NCBI GenBank assembly: GCA_012270865.1
Contig: JAAXHL010000196.1
Location: 1 to 59,172 of the forward strand
DNA: 59,172 nt
Source of the DNA: Candidatus Poribacteria bacterium
Lineage (GTDB): Bacteria > Poribacteria > WGA-4E > WGA-3G
Direction of reading: 5' to 3'
In this document: in pieces, positions 35,292-44,212 of the stretch
Position numbering within the stretch: the first letter of the stretch is position 1
How the letters are laid out: each line of letters starts with the position of its first letter
Program-made: the position numbers and the translations under genes
Notes under the pieces: model-generated
What the model saw: only the letters and a program-made list of their open reading frames with translations
What the model was told of the DNA's origin: nothing
The model's database searches: none

Positions 35292-36230
35292 TTAGACTTG
35301 TGCAAGTAGCTTAAGAAGGATTGCTTTCATGCTATGGAGACGGTTTTCGGACTGGTCAAAGATAATTGAACGTTCATCGTTGACGAGTTCACCTGCGATT
35401 TCGTAGCCGTGATGTGCTGGAAGGCAGTGCATAATCTTGCAATCGTGCCTTTTCAACAATTCGGAATTCAATTGATACGGTATCATCTTCTTTAATCGAC
35501 GCTCCCGTTCTTCAGCAAACGCCGGATCCGTGAAGAATTCCATATCCACCCACGTATCGGTATAGACGACATCGCTTTCAGCGATAATCTCTTGAAGTGC
35601 ATCTCCGACATCTGCGGTATCCGTATCAAGGGTTTTATAGCATCCTTTCTGAGCGGCTGCGTCCCATAATTCTTTATCAACAGCAGCGGGGTTCACTTCA
35701 GGTGCGACGACAGTGACCTCGATCCCGACCTTCATACCTGCGGCGATCAGTGAGTTACAGACGTTGTTATGCACACCGATGAAGCACAATTTAATCCCTT
35801 CCAGTTTACCAAAATGTTCCTGTATGGTCATCAGATCGCCGAGTGCTTGCGTTGGGTGGTACTTATCACAGCAGCCGTTGATTATCGGGACCGTTGCGGC
35901 GGTAGCAGCTGCAACGAGTTCATCGTGTTTCAAGAACCGGGCTAAGATAATATCGACGTACGCCGAGAGGACGCGCATCTCATCACCGAGGTCGGCTAAT
36001 GCGAAGTTTGTCGTGCGCCAGTCGAGGTAGTGTGCATGCCCACCGAGTTGTGTAATACCGATTTCGCCGGCGCAGCGCGTCCGCGTGGAGGTCTTTTGGA
36101 AGAGTAGGCAGAGGTTTTTACCACCGACAGCGTGCCTATATTTTTCGGGGTGTCTTTTCATATTTAGGCTGTCTTCGACCGTTTCAAGGATGTCTGTTTT
36201 TGACCAAGGACTGAGTGTAATTAGGTGCAT
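35292..36230 (-). CDS. argF: Ornithine carbamoyltransferase-like enzyme
   Basis: A 312-aa cytosolic transcarbamylase that makes citrulline for arginine synthesis, if the name is right. STRTR at 48-52 and HPTQ at 125-128 bind carbamoyl phosphate. HCLPAH at 268-273 is the ornithine-type signature. The ornithine loop, DxWxSMG in classic enzymes, reads TDTWVDMEF here (Asp225; Ser and Gly replaced by Asp229 and Glu231), so the amine substrate may differ or be derivatised. GGAGGT precedes the ATG. A perfect consensus promoter lies just upstream and no other arginine gene is nearby. Confidence 0.8.
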   Translation of the reverse strand: MHLITLSPWSKTDILETVEDSLNMKRHPEKYRHAVGGKNLCLLFQKTSTRTRCAGEIGITQLGGHAHYLDWRTTNFALADLGDEMRVLSAYVDIILARFLKHDELVAAATAATVPIINGCCDKYHPTQALGDLMTIQEHFGKLEGIKLCFIGVHNNVCNSLIAAGMKVGIEVTVVAPEVNPAAVDKELWDAAAQKGCYKTLDTDTADVGDALQEIIAESDVVYTDTWVDMEFFTDPAFAEERERRLKKMIPYQLNSELLKRHDCKIMHCLPAHHGYEIAGELVNDERSIIFDQSENRLHSMKAILLKLLAQV

Positions 36231-36304
36231 AGGTACCTCCGCGGCGAGCTTTGGAAACCGGCAGGCGGTTTCTTTTCAGTGCCGATGTTAGATAGGAAAC
36301 CATA

Positions 36305-36333
36305 ATTATACCGAACTTTTTACGATATGTCAA
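36305..36333 (-). promoter_or_regulatory. Perfect sigma70 promoter for the carbamoyltransferase gene
   Basis: On the minus strand TTGACA (36333-36328), a 17-bp spacer and TATAAT (36310-36305) match the consensus exactly. Transcription would begin about 70 bp before the start codon. No obvious ARG box is visible. Confidence 0.8.
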
Positions 36334-36410
36334 ATATTTTCTATCTGTTAGGCAGTGCCATTCAATTTTAAGGAATTATTGGGTTTTTACGTCTTTTCTC
36401 AGGATCCGCT

Positions 36411-36440
36411 GCGAAATCTAGCGAAATCTAGCGAAAATTT
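36411..36440. repeat. 10-bp tandem repeat, reverse relative of the array at 176
   Basis: gcgaaatcta occurs twice, followed by gcgaaaattt. On the other strand it reads tttcgc-containing units like those at 176-218. Confidence 0.7.
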
Positions 36441-36572
36441 CAGCGGTTTTTTAAAAAACATAACACATATAAAGTATTAACGCCTGCAAAAACCTACAAT
36501 TGAATGCCCTGATTCGTTAGGGAACAGCCTTCAGTTGTCAAAGGAATGATAGAGTTTCTCGCCCTTTTTTTA

Positions 36573-36620
36573 GGATCCGGTTCGGTTAGGAAACCGAACC
36601 TACCGGGCCTGGGAGTTCAG
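36573..36620 (-). repeat. Dispersed palindromic element, copy 2
   Basis: Arms GGTTCGGTT (36579-36587) and AACCGAACC (36592-36600), followed by taccgggcctgg. This is the same order as the copies at 43731-43866, but the outer flank is not conserved. Confidence 0.75.
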
Positions 36621-36764
36621 AACGGAGAATATATTCTGGATCTTCTCCGCGATTGGGATCGTTGACGATGCCTCTTCGTTTGTCTACCTTAACACGATAT
36701 TGATCCACGACCCACTCCAACGCAGATTATACACGGGTACATGGGGCGATTGCAAGGAGAAAAT

Positions 36765-37835
36765 TCACTGCCTATCCCACGGAATTTTGACCTCTAACTC
36801 GTCGGCGAGTTTCTCAATTTCTTGCACTGGCTGCTTGTGTAGCGGAATCCCGTTTGCGAGACGTTCTTGCGTCAGCTCCGATTCAATCTCACCGGGTAAA
36901 GTGACGCGATCGAAACCGCTGCGCGGTGTCGCCTGACGTGTTATCCGAATCTGCCGGTCAATTTCTGCTTTAAACTCCGTAACGTCGGTAAAATTGGCGA
37001 TGTTAATGGCAAAGAAAAAGTGCGCCGATACGCGTTTTTCCATTGGTGCGTCTCCCGGTTGATACTGTTTGTTGATCCCCATCAGACCACCGCTTAAGGG
37101 ACCGCATAAGACATCCATCACGATCGCGAGAGCAGAACCCTTCGGACCTGCAGCGGGTAAGATAACGGCGACTTTCGTCGGATCATCGGTTTCATTACCG
37201 TCTGCGTCGAGTGCCCATCCCATCGGGATTTTCTGTTGGTACAACCTTGCAGTTCCGATCCGTCCAGCGGCAGCGGCACCGCACGCCATATCCAATACAA
37301 TCGGGGGTTCCTCACCGGCAGGGATCGCATAAGAGAACGCATTATTGCCGATCGACGTGCTTCTGGCACCGTGTACAGCGACGTTCACACCGAGTCCGTT
37401 GGTGGTTGCGAAACCGATCATATCGTGTGGCAGTGCACGCATCGCATGGCTTGAGGCAGCTCCGAAGTGATTGCTGTTCCGAACAATCGCTACACCCATC
37501 GAAGTCGACTTCGCCTTTTCAATAGCGATGTTCATCGCACGGATACCGACGAGATGCCCTAACCCACGGTCGCCATCCAATAAGACAGAGGCAGGATTAT
37601 CTTCGAGCGTTTGAAGGTTCGGATTCGGATTGATGTTCCCGCTGATAACCCCGCGGACATAACCGGGTACGGCACGTGTCGCGTGTGAGTGAACCCCGCG
37701 CAGGTCCATCAGTACCTGCATCTCCGCGATGGTATCCGCATCGGATTGTGCGACACCGACTTTTTGGTAGAGTTGGCTACAGACGTTTTGCAACGTAGTC
37801 GCGTTTATAATGACTTCCTGTTCGTGTAGATTCAT
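36765..37835 (-). CDS. Malate/L-lactate/ureidoglycolate dehydrogenase (Ldh2) family protein
   Basis: A 356-aa NAD(P)-dependent 2-hydroxyacid dehydrogenase of the YlbC/Ldh_2 fold. Hallmarks are RGVHSHATRAVPGYV (catalytic His at about 56), VRNSNHFGAASSHAM and GARSTSIGNNAFSYAIPAG. DMACGAAAAGRIGTA and GSALAIVMDVLCGPLSGG follow in the NAD-binding region. The family reduces 2-oxo acids such as oxaloacetate or 2-oxo-sugar acids. Immediately upstream a TTGCTT-N17-TAAAAT sequence could be its promoter. It fits the sugar-acid theme of the window. Confidence 0.87.
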   Translation of the reverse strand: MNLHEQEVIINATTLQNVCSQLYQKVGVAQSDADTIAEMQVLMDLRGVHSHATRAVPGYVRGVISGNINPNPNLQTLEDNPASVLLDGDRGLGHLVGIRAMNIAIEKAKSTSMGVAIVRNSNHFGAASSHAMRALPHDMIGFATTNGLGVNVAVHGARSTSIGNNAFSYAIPAGEEPPIVLDMACGAAAAGRIGTARLYQQKIPMGWALDADGNETDDPTKVAVILPAAGPKGSALAIVMDVLCGPLSGGLMGINKQYQPGDAPMEKRVSAHFFFAINIANFTDVTEFKAEIDRQIRITRQATPRSGFDRVTLPGEIESELTQERLANGIPLHKQPVQEIEKLADELEVKIPWDRQ

Positions 37836-37967
37836 GGCTATAGACCCCCTATCACGATTGAGAGTGCTACCATTTTAGCAAACCCACCTTAAAAAAGCAA
37901 ATTTCAGAATCATTTAGAGGGAACTATAGAGACTGTGGATAGGCAAGGTTAAAAAGTAACAGTTTGC

Positions 37968-37997
37968 TTGACTTTACCTAAAAAGTTGTGGTATTAT
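37968..37997 (+). promoter_or_regulatory. Promoter of the DUF1592/SMP-30/DUF1552 gene series
   Basis: TTGACT (37968-37973), an 18-bp spacer and TATTAT (37992-37997). The predicted start of transcription (about 38004) sits just before the palindrome at 38007-38021. Confidence 0.65.
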
Positions 37998-38006
37998 TAC
38001 TGTACC

Positions 38007-38021
38007 ATTGGTCAAACCAAT
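38007..38021. promoter_or_regulatory. GntR (FadR subfamily)-like operator, ATTGGTCAAACCAAT
   Basis: A perfect palindrome with ATTGGT/ACCAAT half sites and a 3-bp centre. It matches the pattern known for FadR-type GntR regulators such as LldR, PdhR and GlcC. It overlaps the start of transcription, where a repressor would block. No GntR gene lies in the window. Confidence 0.65.
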
Positions 38022-38083
38022 AAATATAAGCAATTACGAATAAATAAACACATTCCAATTCTACAAATTGATGGAGTTTATTG

Positions 38084-40609
38084 ATGATTTCGCTGAATTA
38101 CATCTCACGATGCCTCTGTCTAACGTTGGTATTCGTGCTCGTTGGCGTTACTGCTAATCCGGGTGAAGAGGAGACCTCCAAATTCGCACAAGAGGGACTC
38201 CCTTTCATGAAACAATACTGCTTCAGTTGTCACACGGGTGATCAACCTGCCGCTGAAATCTCCCTTGATGTCTTTTCAGATGACCGTTCCTTGATTGAGA
38301 ACCGTGATATATGGGACCGCGTTTTAGATATGGTCGCGACGGGTTATATGCCGCCATCTGAGAGTGACGTTCAACCGCCGTTAGAGGCATCAGAGGCGTT
38401 TGTTGAACATATTGAATCGATTTTTGAACACGCGGATCGCACGGCTAAGCCGGATCCGGGTCATATCACGGTGCGCCGACTCAACAGAGTTGAATACAAA
38501 AACACGGTCCGAGACCTGCTCGGTGTCGACTTTGATCCTACCGAAAACTTTCCAGCGGACGATGTCGGACACGGATTTGATAACATCGGTGACGTGCTGA
38601 CGATGTCGCCGCTTCTGATGGAACGCTACTTTGAAGCGGCAGAAGCGATTGTGACGCGCGTCATTTTAGTGGAACCGCCACCACCATCGAAACGCTACCA
38701 AAGAGGTTCGCGTCTTGGTCCCCGCCACGATGATGTCCCTGATACACGTTTCCGACTGCTCGACCCAACGGCGACAGAGGCGTGGAAATCTGGCCCCTTT
38801 ACGACGGGTGCGACCTTCTTCAAAATGTTCCCCGAGGAAGAAATCATCTATCGAGCGACACTCTACGTTGAACCTGATGATGAAACCGCTGCCGCTGAGG
38901 CTGAAACCGATAGTGAAACCCCAACTACTGAAACTGATAATGGAAGTTCTGTCGCGGAGACAGACAATGAAATGCCGGTTGAAATCGCCCTATTTATTCA
39001 GGGAGAAGCGTTAGCGGAGGTTTCCCCACCAGAAGAACTTGCACGATTGGTCGGTGTGGATCCAACAGCGGATAACAGGATCAAGATTTTAGAGACTTTT
39101 GAGATTACCTCTCGCGACCCGAAAAAAAATCAGACGGTTAAGGTGCTTGTTACCGGGATTCCGAACATCGAAAGAGCCGGGATTGCGATGGTTAAACCGG
39201 CAGCGGGTGAGCCGTCTGCGAAACTCCAGATACGGACGCTTTGGGCAGAAGGTCCGTTGGATACACGCCCCGATTCGCAACTCGAAATTTTGGCATGCAC
39301 GCCGGATATCCCGCAGATAGATCAGACGCGTGAAGTGTTGACGCGTCTGCTTCGCCGCGGCTACCGTCGTCCACCGACTGAAACTGAAGTGGAAGAACTC
39401 GTACAGTTTGTGGCATCAGTTCAGACGGATGATATGAAGTGGGAAGCGGCAATCCAAGAAGCGATCAAGGTTATTCTGTGTTCGCCTAAGTTCTTATTCC
39501 GATTGGAATTAGATGACCGTCCGCAAGGTCCAGAGCCATACGCGATTGACGAATTCCAACTCGCATCTCGGCTCTCCTACTTCCTATGGCGGAGTATGCC
39601 GGACGATGAACTCTTTGAACTGGCATTGCAGAACCAGTTGACTGCAAATCTTGAGGCGCAAGTTAAACGGATGTTGGCGGACCCGAAAGCGACAGAAATG
39701 GCGCGCGACTTTGGCACGCAGTGGCTCCAAATTCAACGGTTGTCAACAGTTACCCCTGATCGTGAACGATTTCCGCACTTCCGTCGTAGGTGGCTAACCG
39801 CGATGCTTAAGGAGACAGAACTTTTCCTCGAATCCATCTTCCGTGAGGATCGGAGCGTCCTTGATTTACTTGACGCAGACTACACGTTCCTCAATCAGGA
39901 ATTGGCGAACCACTACGGTATTGCTGACACCAAGGGAAACTGGATGTATCAGGAGAAAACTGTACCGGGTGGTGAACCGATTAAGGGCAGTGCGTTTCGG
40001 CGCGTTGCATTACAAGGCACTTCACGGGGTGGTATTCTTACCCACGCCAGCGTGCTGACGGTGACTTCTAACCCAGCTCGCACCTCGCCTGTCAAACGCG
40101 GACGTTGGGTTTTAGAACAGATACTCGGTACACCGCCACCGCCGCCACCACCAGATGTCCCAGAATTGGAAGAAGATAAGGCAGCGGCTACGGCAACAAC
40201 CTTGCGAGAACTGCTCGAACAGCACCGAGAAGACCCGGCGTGTGCCAATTGTCACGCGAAAATGGACCCGATCGGATTCGCACTCGAAAACTATAACGCT
40301 ATCGGGGCGTTTCGGAAAAAAGACGGTGGATTGGAGACTGATACGACTGCTGAACTTCCAGATGGCACCACTCTTGATGGTATAGCAGACCTGAAAGAAA
40401 TTCTTAAAGACAGGAAACAGGAATTTGTACGATGCCTGACAGAGAAGTTGTTGATCTACGCTTTAGGTAGAGGACTGGAATATTATGACCGTCCAACTGT
40501 TGACCGAATCGTTACGCAGCTTGAAATCGAAGGTTACCGGAGCTCCGTACTGGTTACTGAAATCGTTAAAAGCGATCCGTTCCGTTTGCGACGCGGTTTC
40601 TCACATTAA
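38084..40609 (+). CDS. DUF1592-family exported cytochrome-like protein (planctomycete type)
   Basis: A protein of about 841 aa. A signal peptide ending near VGVTANP is followed by a cytochrome-like CFSCH heme site at about 46-50 in the PSCyt1-type domain. RRLNRVEYKNTVRDLLGVD marks DUF1587. An acidic Glu/Thr linker lies at about 268-300. Then come DUF1595, DUF1592 (ASRLSYFLWRSMPDDELF), DUF1588 with a second heme-like CANCH, and DUF1585 at the end. Such proteins are periplasmic and nearly always paired with DUF1552; their substrate is unknown. I use ATG 38084; TTG 38081 is also possible. It is the first gene after the GntR-like operator. Confidence 0.88.
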   Translation: MISLNYISRCLCLTLVFVLVGVTANPGEEETSKFAQEGLPFMKQYCFSCHTGDQPAAEISLDVFSDDRSLIENRDIWDRVLDMVATGYMPPSESDVQPPLEASEAFVEHIESIFEHADRTAKPDPGHITVRRLNRVEYKNTVRDLLGVDFDPTENFPADDVGHGFDNIGDVLTMSPLLMERYFEAAEAIVTRVILVEPPPPSKRYQRGSRLGPRHDDVPDTRFRLLDPTATEAWKSGPFTTGATFFKMFPEEEIIYRATLYVEPDDETAAAEAETDSETPTTETDNGSSVAETDNEMPVEIALFIQGEALAEVSPPEELARLVGVDPTADNRIKILETFEITSRDPKKNQTVKVLVTGIPNIERAGIAMVKPAAGEPSAKLQIRTLWAEGPLDTRPDSQLEILACTPDIPQIDQTREVLTRLLRRGYRRPPTETEVEELVQFVASVQTDDMKWEAAIQEAIKVILCSPKFLFRLELDDRPQGPEPYAIDEFQLASRLSYFLWRSMPDDELFELALQNQLTANLEAQVKRMLADPKATEMARDFGTQWLQIQRLSTVTPDRERFPHFRRRWLTAMLKETELFLESIFREDRSVLDLLDADYTFLNQELANHYGIADTKGNWMYQEKTVPGGEPIKGSAFRRVALQGTSRGGILTHASVLTVTSNPARTSPVKRGRWVLEQILGTPPPPPPPDVPELEEDKAAATATTLRELLEQHREDPACANCHAKMDPIGFALENYNAIGAFRKKDGGLETDTTAELPDGTTLDGIADLKEILKDRKQEFVRCLTEKLLIYALGRGLEYYDRPTVDRIVTQLEIEGYRSSVLVTEIVKSDPFRLRRGFSH

Positions 40610-40696
40610 CACCAAGCGTGGAACAACAAACGGTATTAAGATTGAAATGAAGGATAAGTTAAAATCCGTTACGATATGTAAATCTCGGAGATGCTT

Positions 40697-41737
40697 ATGA
40701 GTACATCAAAACAACTTTCACGTCGGACATTTTTACACGGTTTGGGGGTCAGTGTTGCTTTACCGATGCTAAGTCCCTTGACGACTTTGGCAGATATTCC
40801 TTCAAAAGAGGGACCGATTACCCGTTATCCCGATCCAGCGGTTGAGGTTATCGACTCGCGCTTTGCAAAATACAAAATCGGGAATGCCGTCGTGGAACGG
40901 CTCTGGACTGGGGCACGTTGGTCGGAGGGACCTGTCTGGTTCGGTGACGGTGGATACCTCCTCTGGAGCGATATTCCGAACAACCGTATCCTGAAATGGC
41001 AGGAAGCGACGGGTAAGGTGAGCGTCTATCGTAAACCCTCTAACCATACCAACGGTCATACGCGCGATCGGCAAGGTAGACTCGTCAGCTGCGAACACGG
41101 CACACGACGCGTCACTCGCACCGAATATGACGGAACGGTCACCGTTTTGATTGACAACTTTGAAGGGAAACGGTTCAACGCTCCTAACGATGTGGTCGTT
41201 CACCCTGATGAACATATCTGGTTTACGGATCCGGGATACGGTATCCTGTTCAATTATGAAGGACATAAAGCACCGTTTGAATTGCCGACATCCGTCTATC
41301 GCCTCAATCCTACCACGGGTAAGGCGACGGTTGTGACGGAGGAACTCGAACGACCCAACGGTATCTGCTTTTCGCCTGACTACGATAAACTTTATGTTGC
41401 CGATACAGGGACCCCTAAAAATATCGTTGTCTTTGATGTCGTAGACGGTGGGCGACTGGCTAACAAACAGATATTCGCTGAGATGGCACCCGGTGCTGCT
41501 GACGGTCTCCGATGTGATACTGATGGCAATGTTTGGACAGGCACAGGCTGGGTCGGTGAAGGTTACGATGGAGTGCACATCTTCGCACCGGACGGTACGC
41601 TTATCGGTAAGATTCATCTCCCAGAAATTTGTTCTAACATCTGCTTCGGCGGTGTGAAGCGGAACAGGCTTTTTATAACAGGTAGCCAATCTCTCTACTC
41701 GGTTTATGTTGAAGCGCAAGGCGCGCCGATGTTTTAA
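40697..41737 (+). CDS. Tat-exported SMP-30/gluconolactonase-family protein
   Basis: A protein of about 346 aa. The Tat signal has SRRTFLHGLGV. The six-bladed SMP-30 fold follows, with metal ligands expected in RWSEGPVWF (Glu), RFNAPNDVVV (Asn) and FSPDYDKLYVADTG (Asp). It would hydrolyse a sugar lactone in the periplasm. GGAG lies six bases before ATG 40697; the earlier ATG 40691 overlaps that site. The first 25 residues are nearly the same, also in DNA, as those of the DUF1552 gene 1.4 kb downstream, so the signal region was duplicated. It sits between the usual partners DUF1592 and DUF1552. Confidence 0.85.
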   Translation: MSTSKQLSRRTFLHGLGVSVALPMLSPLTTLADIPSKEGPITRYPDPAVEVIDSRFAKYKIGNAVVERLWTGARWSEGPVWFGDGGYLLWSDIPNNRILKWQEATGKVSVYRKPSNHTNGHTRDRQGRLVSCEHGTRRVTRTEYDGTVTVLIDNFEGKRFNAPNDVVVHPDEHIWFTDPGYGILFNYEGHKAPFELPTSVYRLNPTTGKATVVTEELERPNGICFSPDYDKLYVADTGTPKNIVVFDVVDGGRLANKQIFAEMAPGAADGLRCDTDGNVWTGTGWVGEGYDGVHIFAPDGTLIGKIHLPEICSNICFGGVKRNRLFITGSQSLYSVYVEAQGAPMF

Positions 41738-42095
41738 CAAAATTGCAGAGCGATTCAGTTTTCGGTTTTTCAAGTGCTTTCCTAGGAAGATCGCGAGCAC
41801 AGCTCGCTCCTACAGCAGGTTTTGGAACAATAACGGATTTTTCCTAAAAAGAACTGAATGTCTCTGATAAAATTGAGAATAAACTTGACATTTACATAAA
41901 AATGTATTAAGATTATAATATATGATTTTAGTTTCGCTTTTTAGCGTCCACGTGAAACACAATAAAACCGTTCTGATACGGAATAATAGCCTACAGGTGG
42001 AGCGACAATAAGACACCGACTATTGAAATAGACATAGTTGTAACGGAGCGAAGTTTTTACCTTTAGGCAGTAGGTAGTATCACGAAGGAAAAGTT
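41738..42095. other. Intergenic region with hairpin and promoter
   Basis: A GCGAGC...GCTCGC hairpin (41793-41807) is followed by ctcctacagcagg, a dispersed repeat relative. A promoter lies at 41885-41913. No gene is seen. Confidence 0.6.
41885..41913 (+). promoter_or_regulatory. Promoter for the DUF1552 gene
   Basis: TTGACA (41885-41890), a 17-bp spacer and TAAGAT (41908-41913), with a TATAATATAT run just beyond. It gives the DUF1552 gene its own start of transcription. Confidence 0.5.
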
Positions 42096-43439
42096 ATGAA
42101 CACATCAAAACAACTTTCACGTCGAACATTTCTACGTGGCTTAGGTGTCACCGTTGCGCTACCGTGGTTGGAAGCGATGGGACCCGTTACCTCGTGGGCG
42201 GCTGCGCCGGCAAACGCAACGCAGACAGTTCCGAATCGGATGGCGTTCCTCTATGTCCCTAACGGAAAGATTATGGAGGATTGGACTCCGACACAGGTAG
42301 GTGCTGACTATGCGCTCACAGAAACCCTGAAACCGTTAGCAAATGTGAAAGACAAAACGCTTGTGCTCAGCGGTTTAACAGCGGACAAGGCACGCGCGAA
42401 CGGCGACGGCGGTGGCGATCACGCGCGAGCGATGGCAGCGTTTTTGACAGGCGCGCAACCCCGTAAAACCGATGGTTCGGATATTCATGCCGGCATCTCC
42501 GTTGACCAAGCCGCAGCATCGCATATCGGAAACCAGACCCGTCTCCCGTCGTTAGAACTCGGCATAGATCCTGGGTACAGATCAGGGAATTGCGACTCCG
42601 GTTATAGCTGCGTCTACTCCGCGACCATGTCGTGGCGTTCCGCGACGCAACCGCTTCCGAAAGAGGTTAACCCGAAACTCGCATTTGAACGCCTGTTTTC
42701 GACGATGCCAGATGCTCAACGCGTTGAGCGCGATCAACAACGAAAAAGTATCCTCGACTTTGTGATGCAGGACTCAAAAGACTTGATCCGTCAAGTCGGC
42801 GGAAACGATGTGCGTAAACTTGATGAGTACTTCTCCGCTATCCGTGACATCGAACTGCGAATTGATGCAGCCGAGAAGTTTCCAGCGATTGAAAGGCCCG
42901 ATTATATCGCACCTGAAGAAATTCCTAAAGACTTCCAAGAGCACGTCCGACTTATGATGGATCTGATTGTTCTCGCCTTCCAGACAGATGTGACCCGTGT
43001 CGTGACTTTTACGTTAGCAAATGAAGGGAGCAATAAGTCGTATCCGGCTGTCAATGTCACTGATGGGCATCACTATTTGTCGCATCATCGTGGTGACGAG
43101 GAGAAGGTGGCGAAAATCCGTAAAATTGACATCCTCCATACACAACAGTTGGCATACTTCTTGGAAAAACTGGACGCAATCCCCGAAGGCGATGGATCGT
43201 TGTTAGACCATTCCATGATTGCGTACGGTAGCGGAAACGCAGATGGCAACCGACACAGTCACCACGATCTCCCGATTCTACTTGCTGGCTCTGGTTGTGG
43301 CACACTCAAAACGGGTCGTCATATCCGTTATCCGAAAGAGACACCCCTCAACAATCTCTGGTTGTCGATGCTGAACCGTATGGATGTCGATTTAGCGAAA
43401 TTAGGCGATAGCACCGGCAGTCTGCCAGACCTTTCTTAG
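42096..43439 (+). CDS. DUF1552-family Tat-exported protein
   Basis: A 447-aa protein. The Tat signal is SRRTFLRGLGVTVALPWLEAM. The DUF1552 body carries MAFLYVPNGKIMEDWTPT, GGGDHARAMAAFLTGA, SYSCVYSATMSWRS and GHHYLSHHRGDEEKV, with GSGNADGNRHSHHDLPILLAG near the end. The fold is alkaline-phosphatase/sulfatase-like, and many conserved Asp and His suggest metal binding. It is a stable partner of DUF1592 cytochromes in planctomycetes and relatives. AAGGA precedes the ATG and a strong terminator follows. Reaction unknown. Confidence 0.88.
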   Translation: MNTSKQLSRRTFLRGLGVTVALPWLEAMGPVTSWAAAPANATQTVPNRMAFLYVPNGKIMEDWTPTQVGADYALTETLKPLANVKDKTLVLSGLTADKARANGDGGGDHARAMAAFLTGAQPRKTDGSDIHAGISVDQAAASHIGNQTRLPSLELGIDPGYRSGNCDSGYSCVYSATMSWRSATQPLPKEVNPKLAFERLFSTMPDAQRVERDQQRKSILDFVMQDSKDLIRQVGGNDVRKLDEYFSAIRDIELRIDAAEKFPAIERPDYIAPEEIPKDFQEHVRLMMDLIVLAFQTDVTRVVTFTLANEGSNKSYPAVNVTDGHHYLSHHRGDEEKVAKIRKIDILHTQQLAYFLEKLDAIPEGDGSLLDHSMIAYGSGNADGNRHSHHDLPILLAGSGCGTLKTGRHIRYPKETPLNNLWLSMLNRMDVDLAKLGDSTGSLPDLS

Positions 43440-43463
43440 AACCATAGTCCCTCATGTATTTGC

Positions 43464-43523
43464 TGGCGAGGTTTTGCGGCGTACACGCTCATAAGCGTGC
43501 ATTCCCAACCTCGCCATTTTTTT
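43464..43523 (+). terminator. Rho-independent terminator after the DUF1552 gene
   Basis: TGGCGAGGTT (43464-43473) pairs exactly with AACCTCGCCA (43507-43516), followed by seven T. An inner hairpin CACGCT/AGCGTG (43484-43499) sits in the loop. Confidence 0.85.
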
Positions 43524-44212
43524 CTATCCGTATCCCTTTTTTGTTACACTATAGGCATCAATTTAGGGATTTTTGATAGGGTTTCATCACAGACGATATA
43601 AACATGCTGAAGAAACACCTAAGCAAAAACCCCTTACAGGGAAACCTGGATTCTTACCCAAAAACGCTGCTATAAACATAATGAAGAAATACCCAAGCAA
43701 ATAAACCCTATGGGACTGAAGAGGGTTCTGAAGTCTTCAAGGTTTCTGTGTAAAATCCGGTTCGGTTAGAAACCGAACCTACCAAGCCTGGGGCTGATAA
43801 GTCTTCAAGGTTTCTGTGTAAAATCCGGTTCGGTTAGAAACCGAACCTACTAAGCCTGGGGCTGATCTGCCTTCAGAGACACGCCGATTTCCACCCCAAA
43901 ATTTATCTTTTCGTTAATATTTTTCGAGTGCCAGATCAGGATTTTAAAGAGGCATCCGCGCCCTTTCTGGTGTCAATGCTGCCGAGACTATCAGGTGCGT
44001 CCATCCTCGACCTATAAAACTAACCCTTCAAAGTTCTGGTGTTAGATTTTCGAGAGAAAAAGCCGTCAAACCAACGGATTACGTGGGTTTTCTGCGAAAT
44101 ATCATTACTTTGGAAAAACAAAGTTGATAATGGGTTTCATTATCGTTAGTTGTAAATTAGGTGATATTTGGATGGGGTTAATTCTTTCGAGGCAAAAGTT
44201 GTTGAAATGGAT
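43524..44212. other. Repeat-rich intergenic region
   Basis: It holds two tandem copies of the 68-bp palindromic element (43731-43866) and, before them, gaagaaa(c/t)acc(t/c)aagcaaa sequences repeated at about 43608 and 43682. Nothing recognisable is seen in 43870-44212. Confidence 0.6.
43731..43866 (-). repeat. Two tandem 68-bp dispersed palindromic elements
   Basis: The units begin at 43731 and 43799 (aagtcttcaaggtttctgtg) and are almost identical. Palindromes with GGTTCGGTT/AACCGAACC arms are at 43759-43779 and 43827-43847. The reverse complement matches the copy at 277-366 beyond both sides of the palindrome. Confidence 0.9.

Larger units (their letters stand above)
36231..36764. other. 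Intergenic region with promoter and repeats
   Basis: It holds the argF promoter (36305-36333), a 10-bp tandem array (36411-36440) and a dispersed palindromic element (36573-36620). No gene is supported. Confidence 0.7.

Noticed and set aside
40802..41800. 332-codon open frame antisense to the SMP-30 gene
   Set aside because: It lies wholly against a well-supported gene, shows no domain, and has no ribosome site or promoter.
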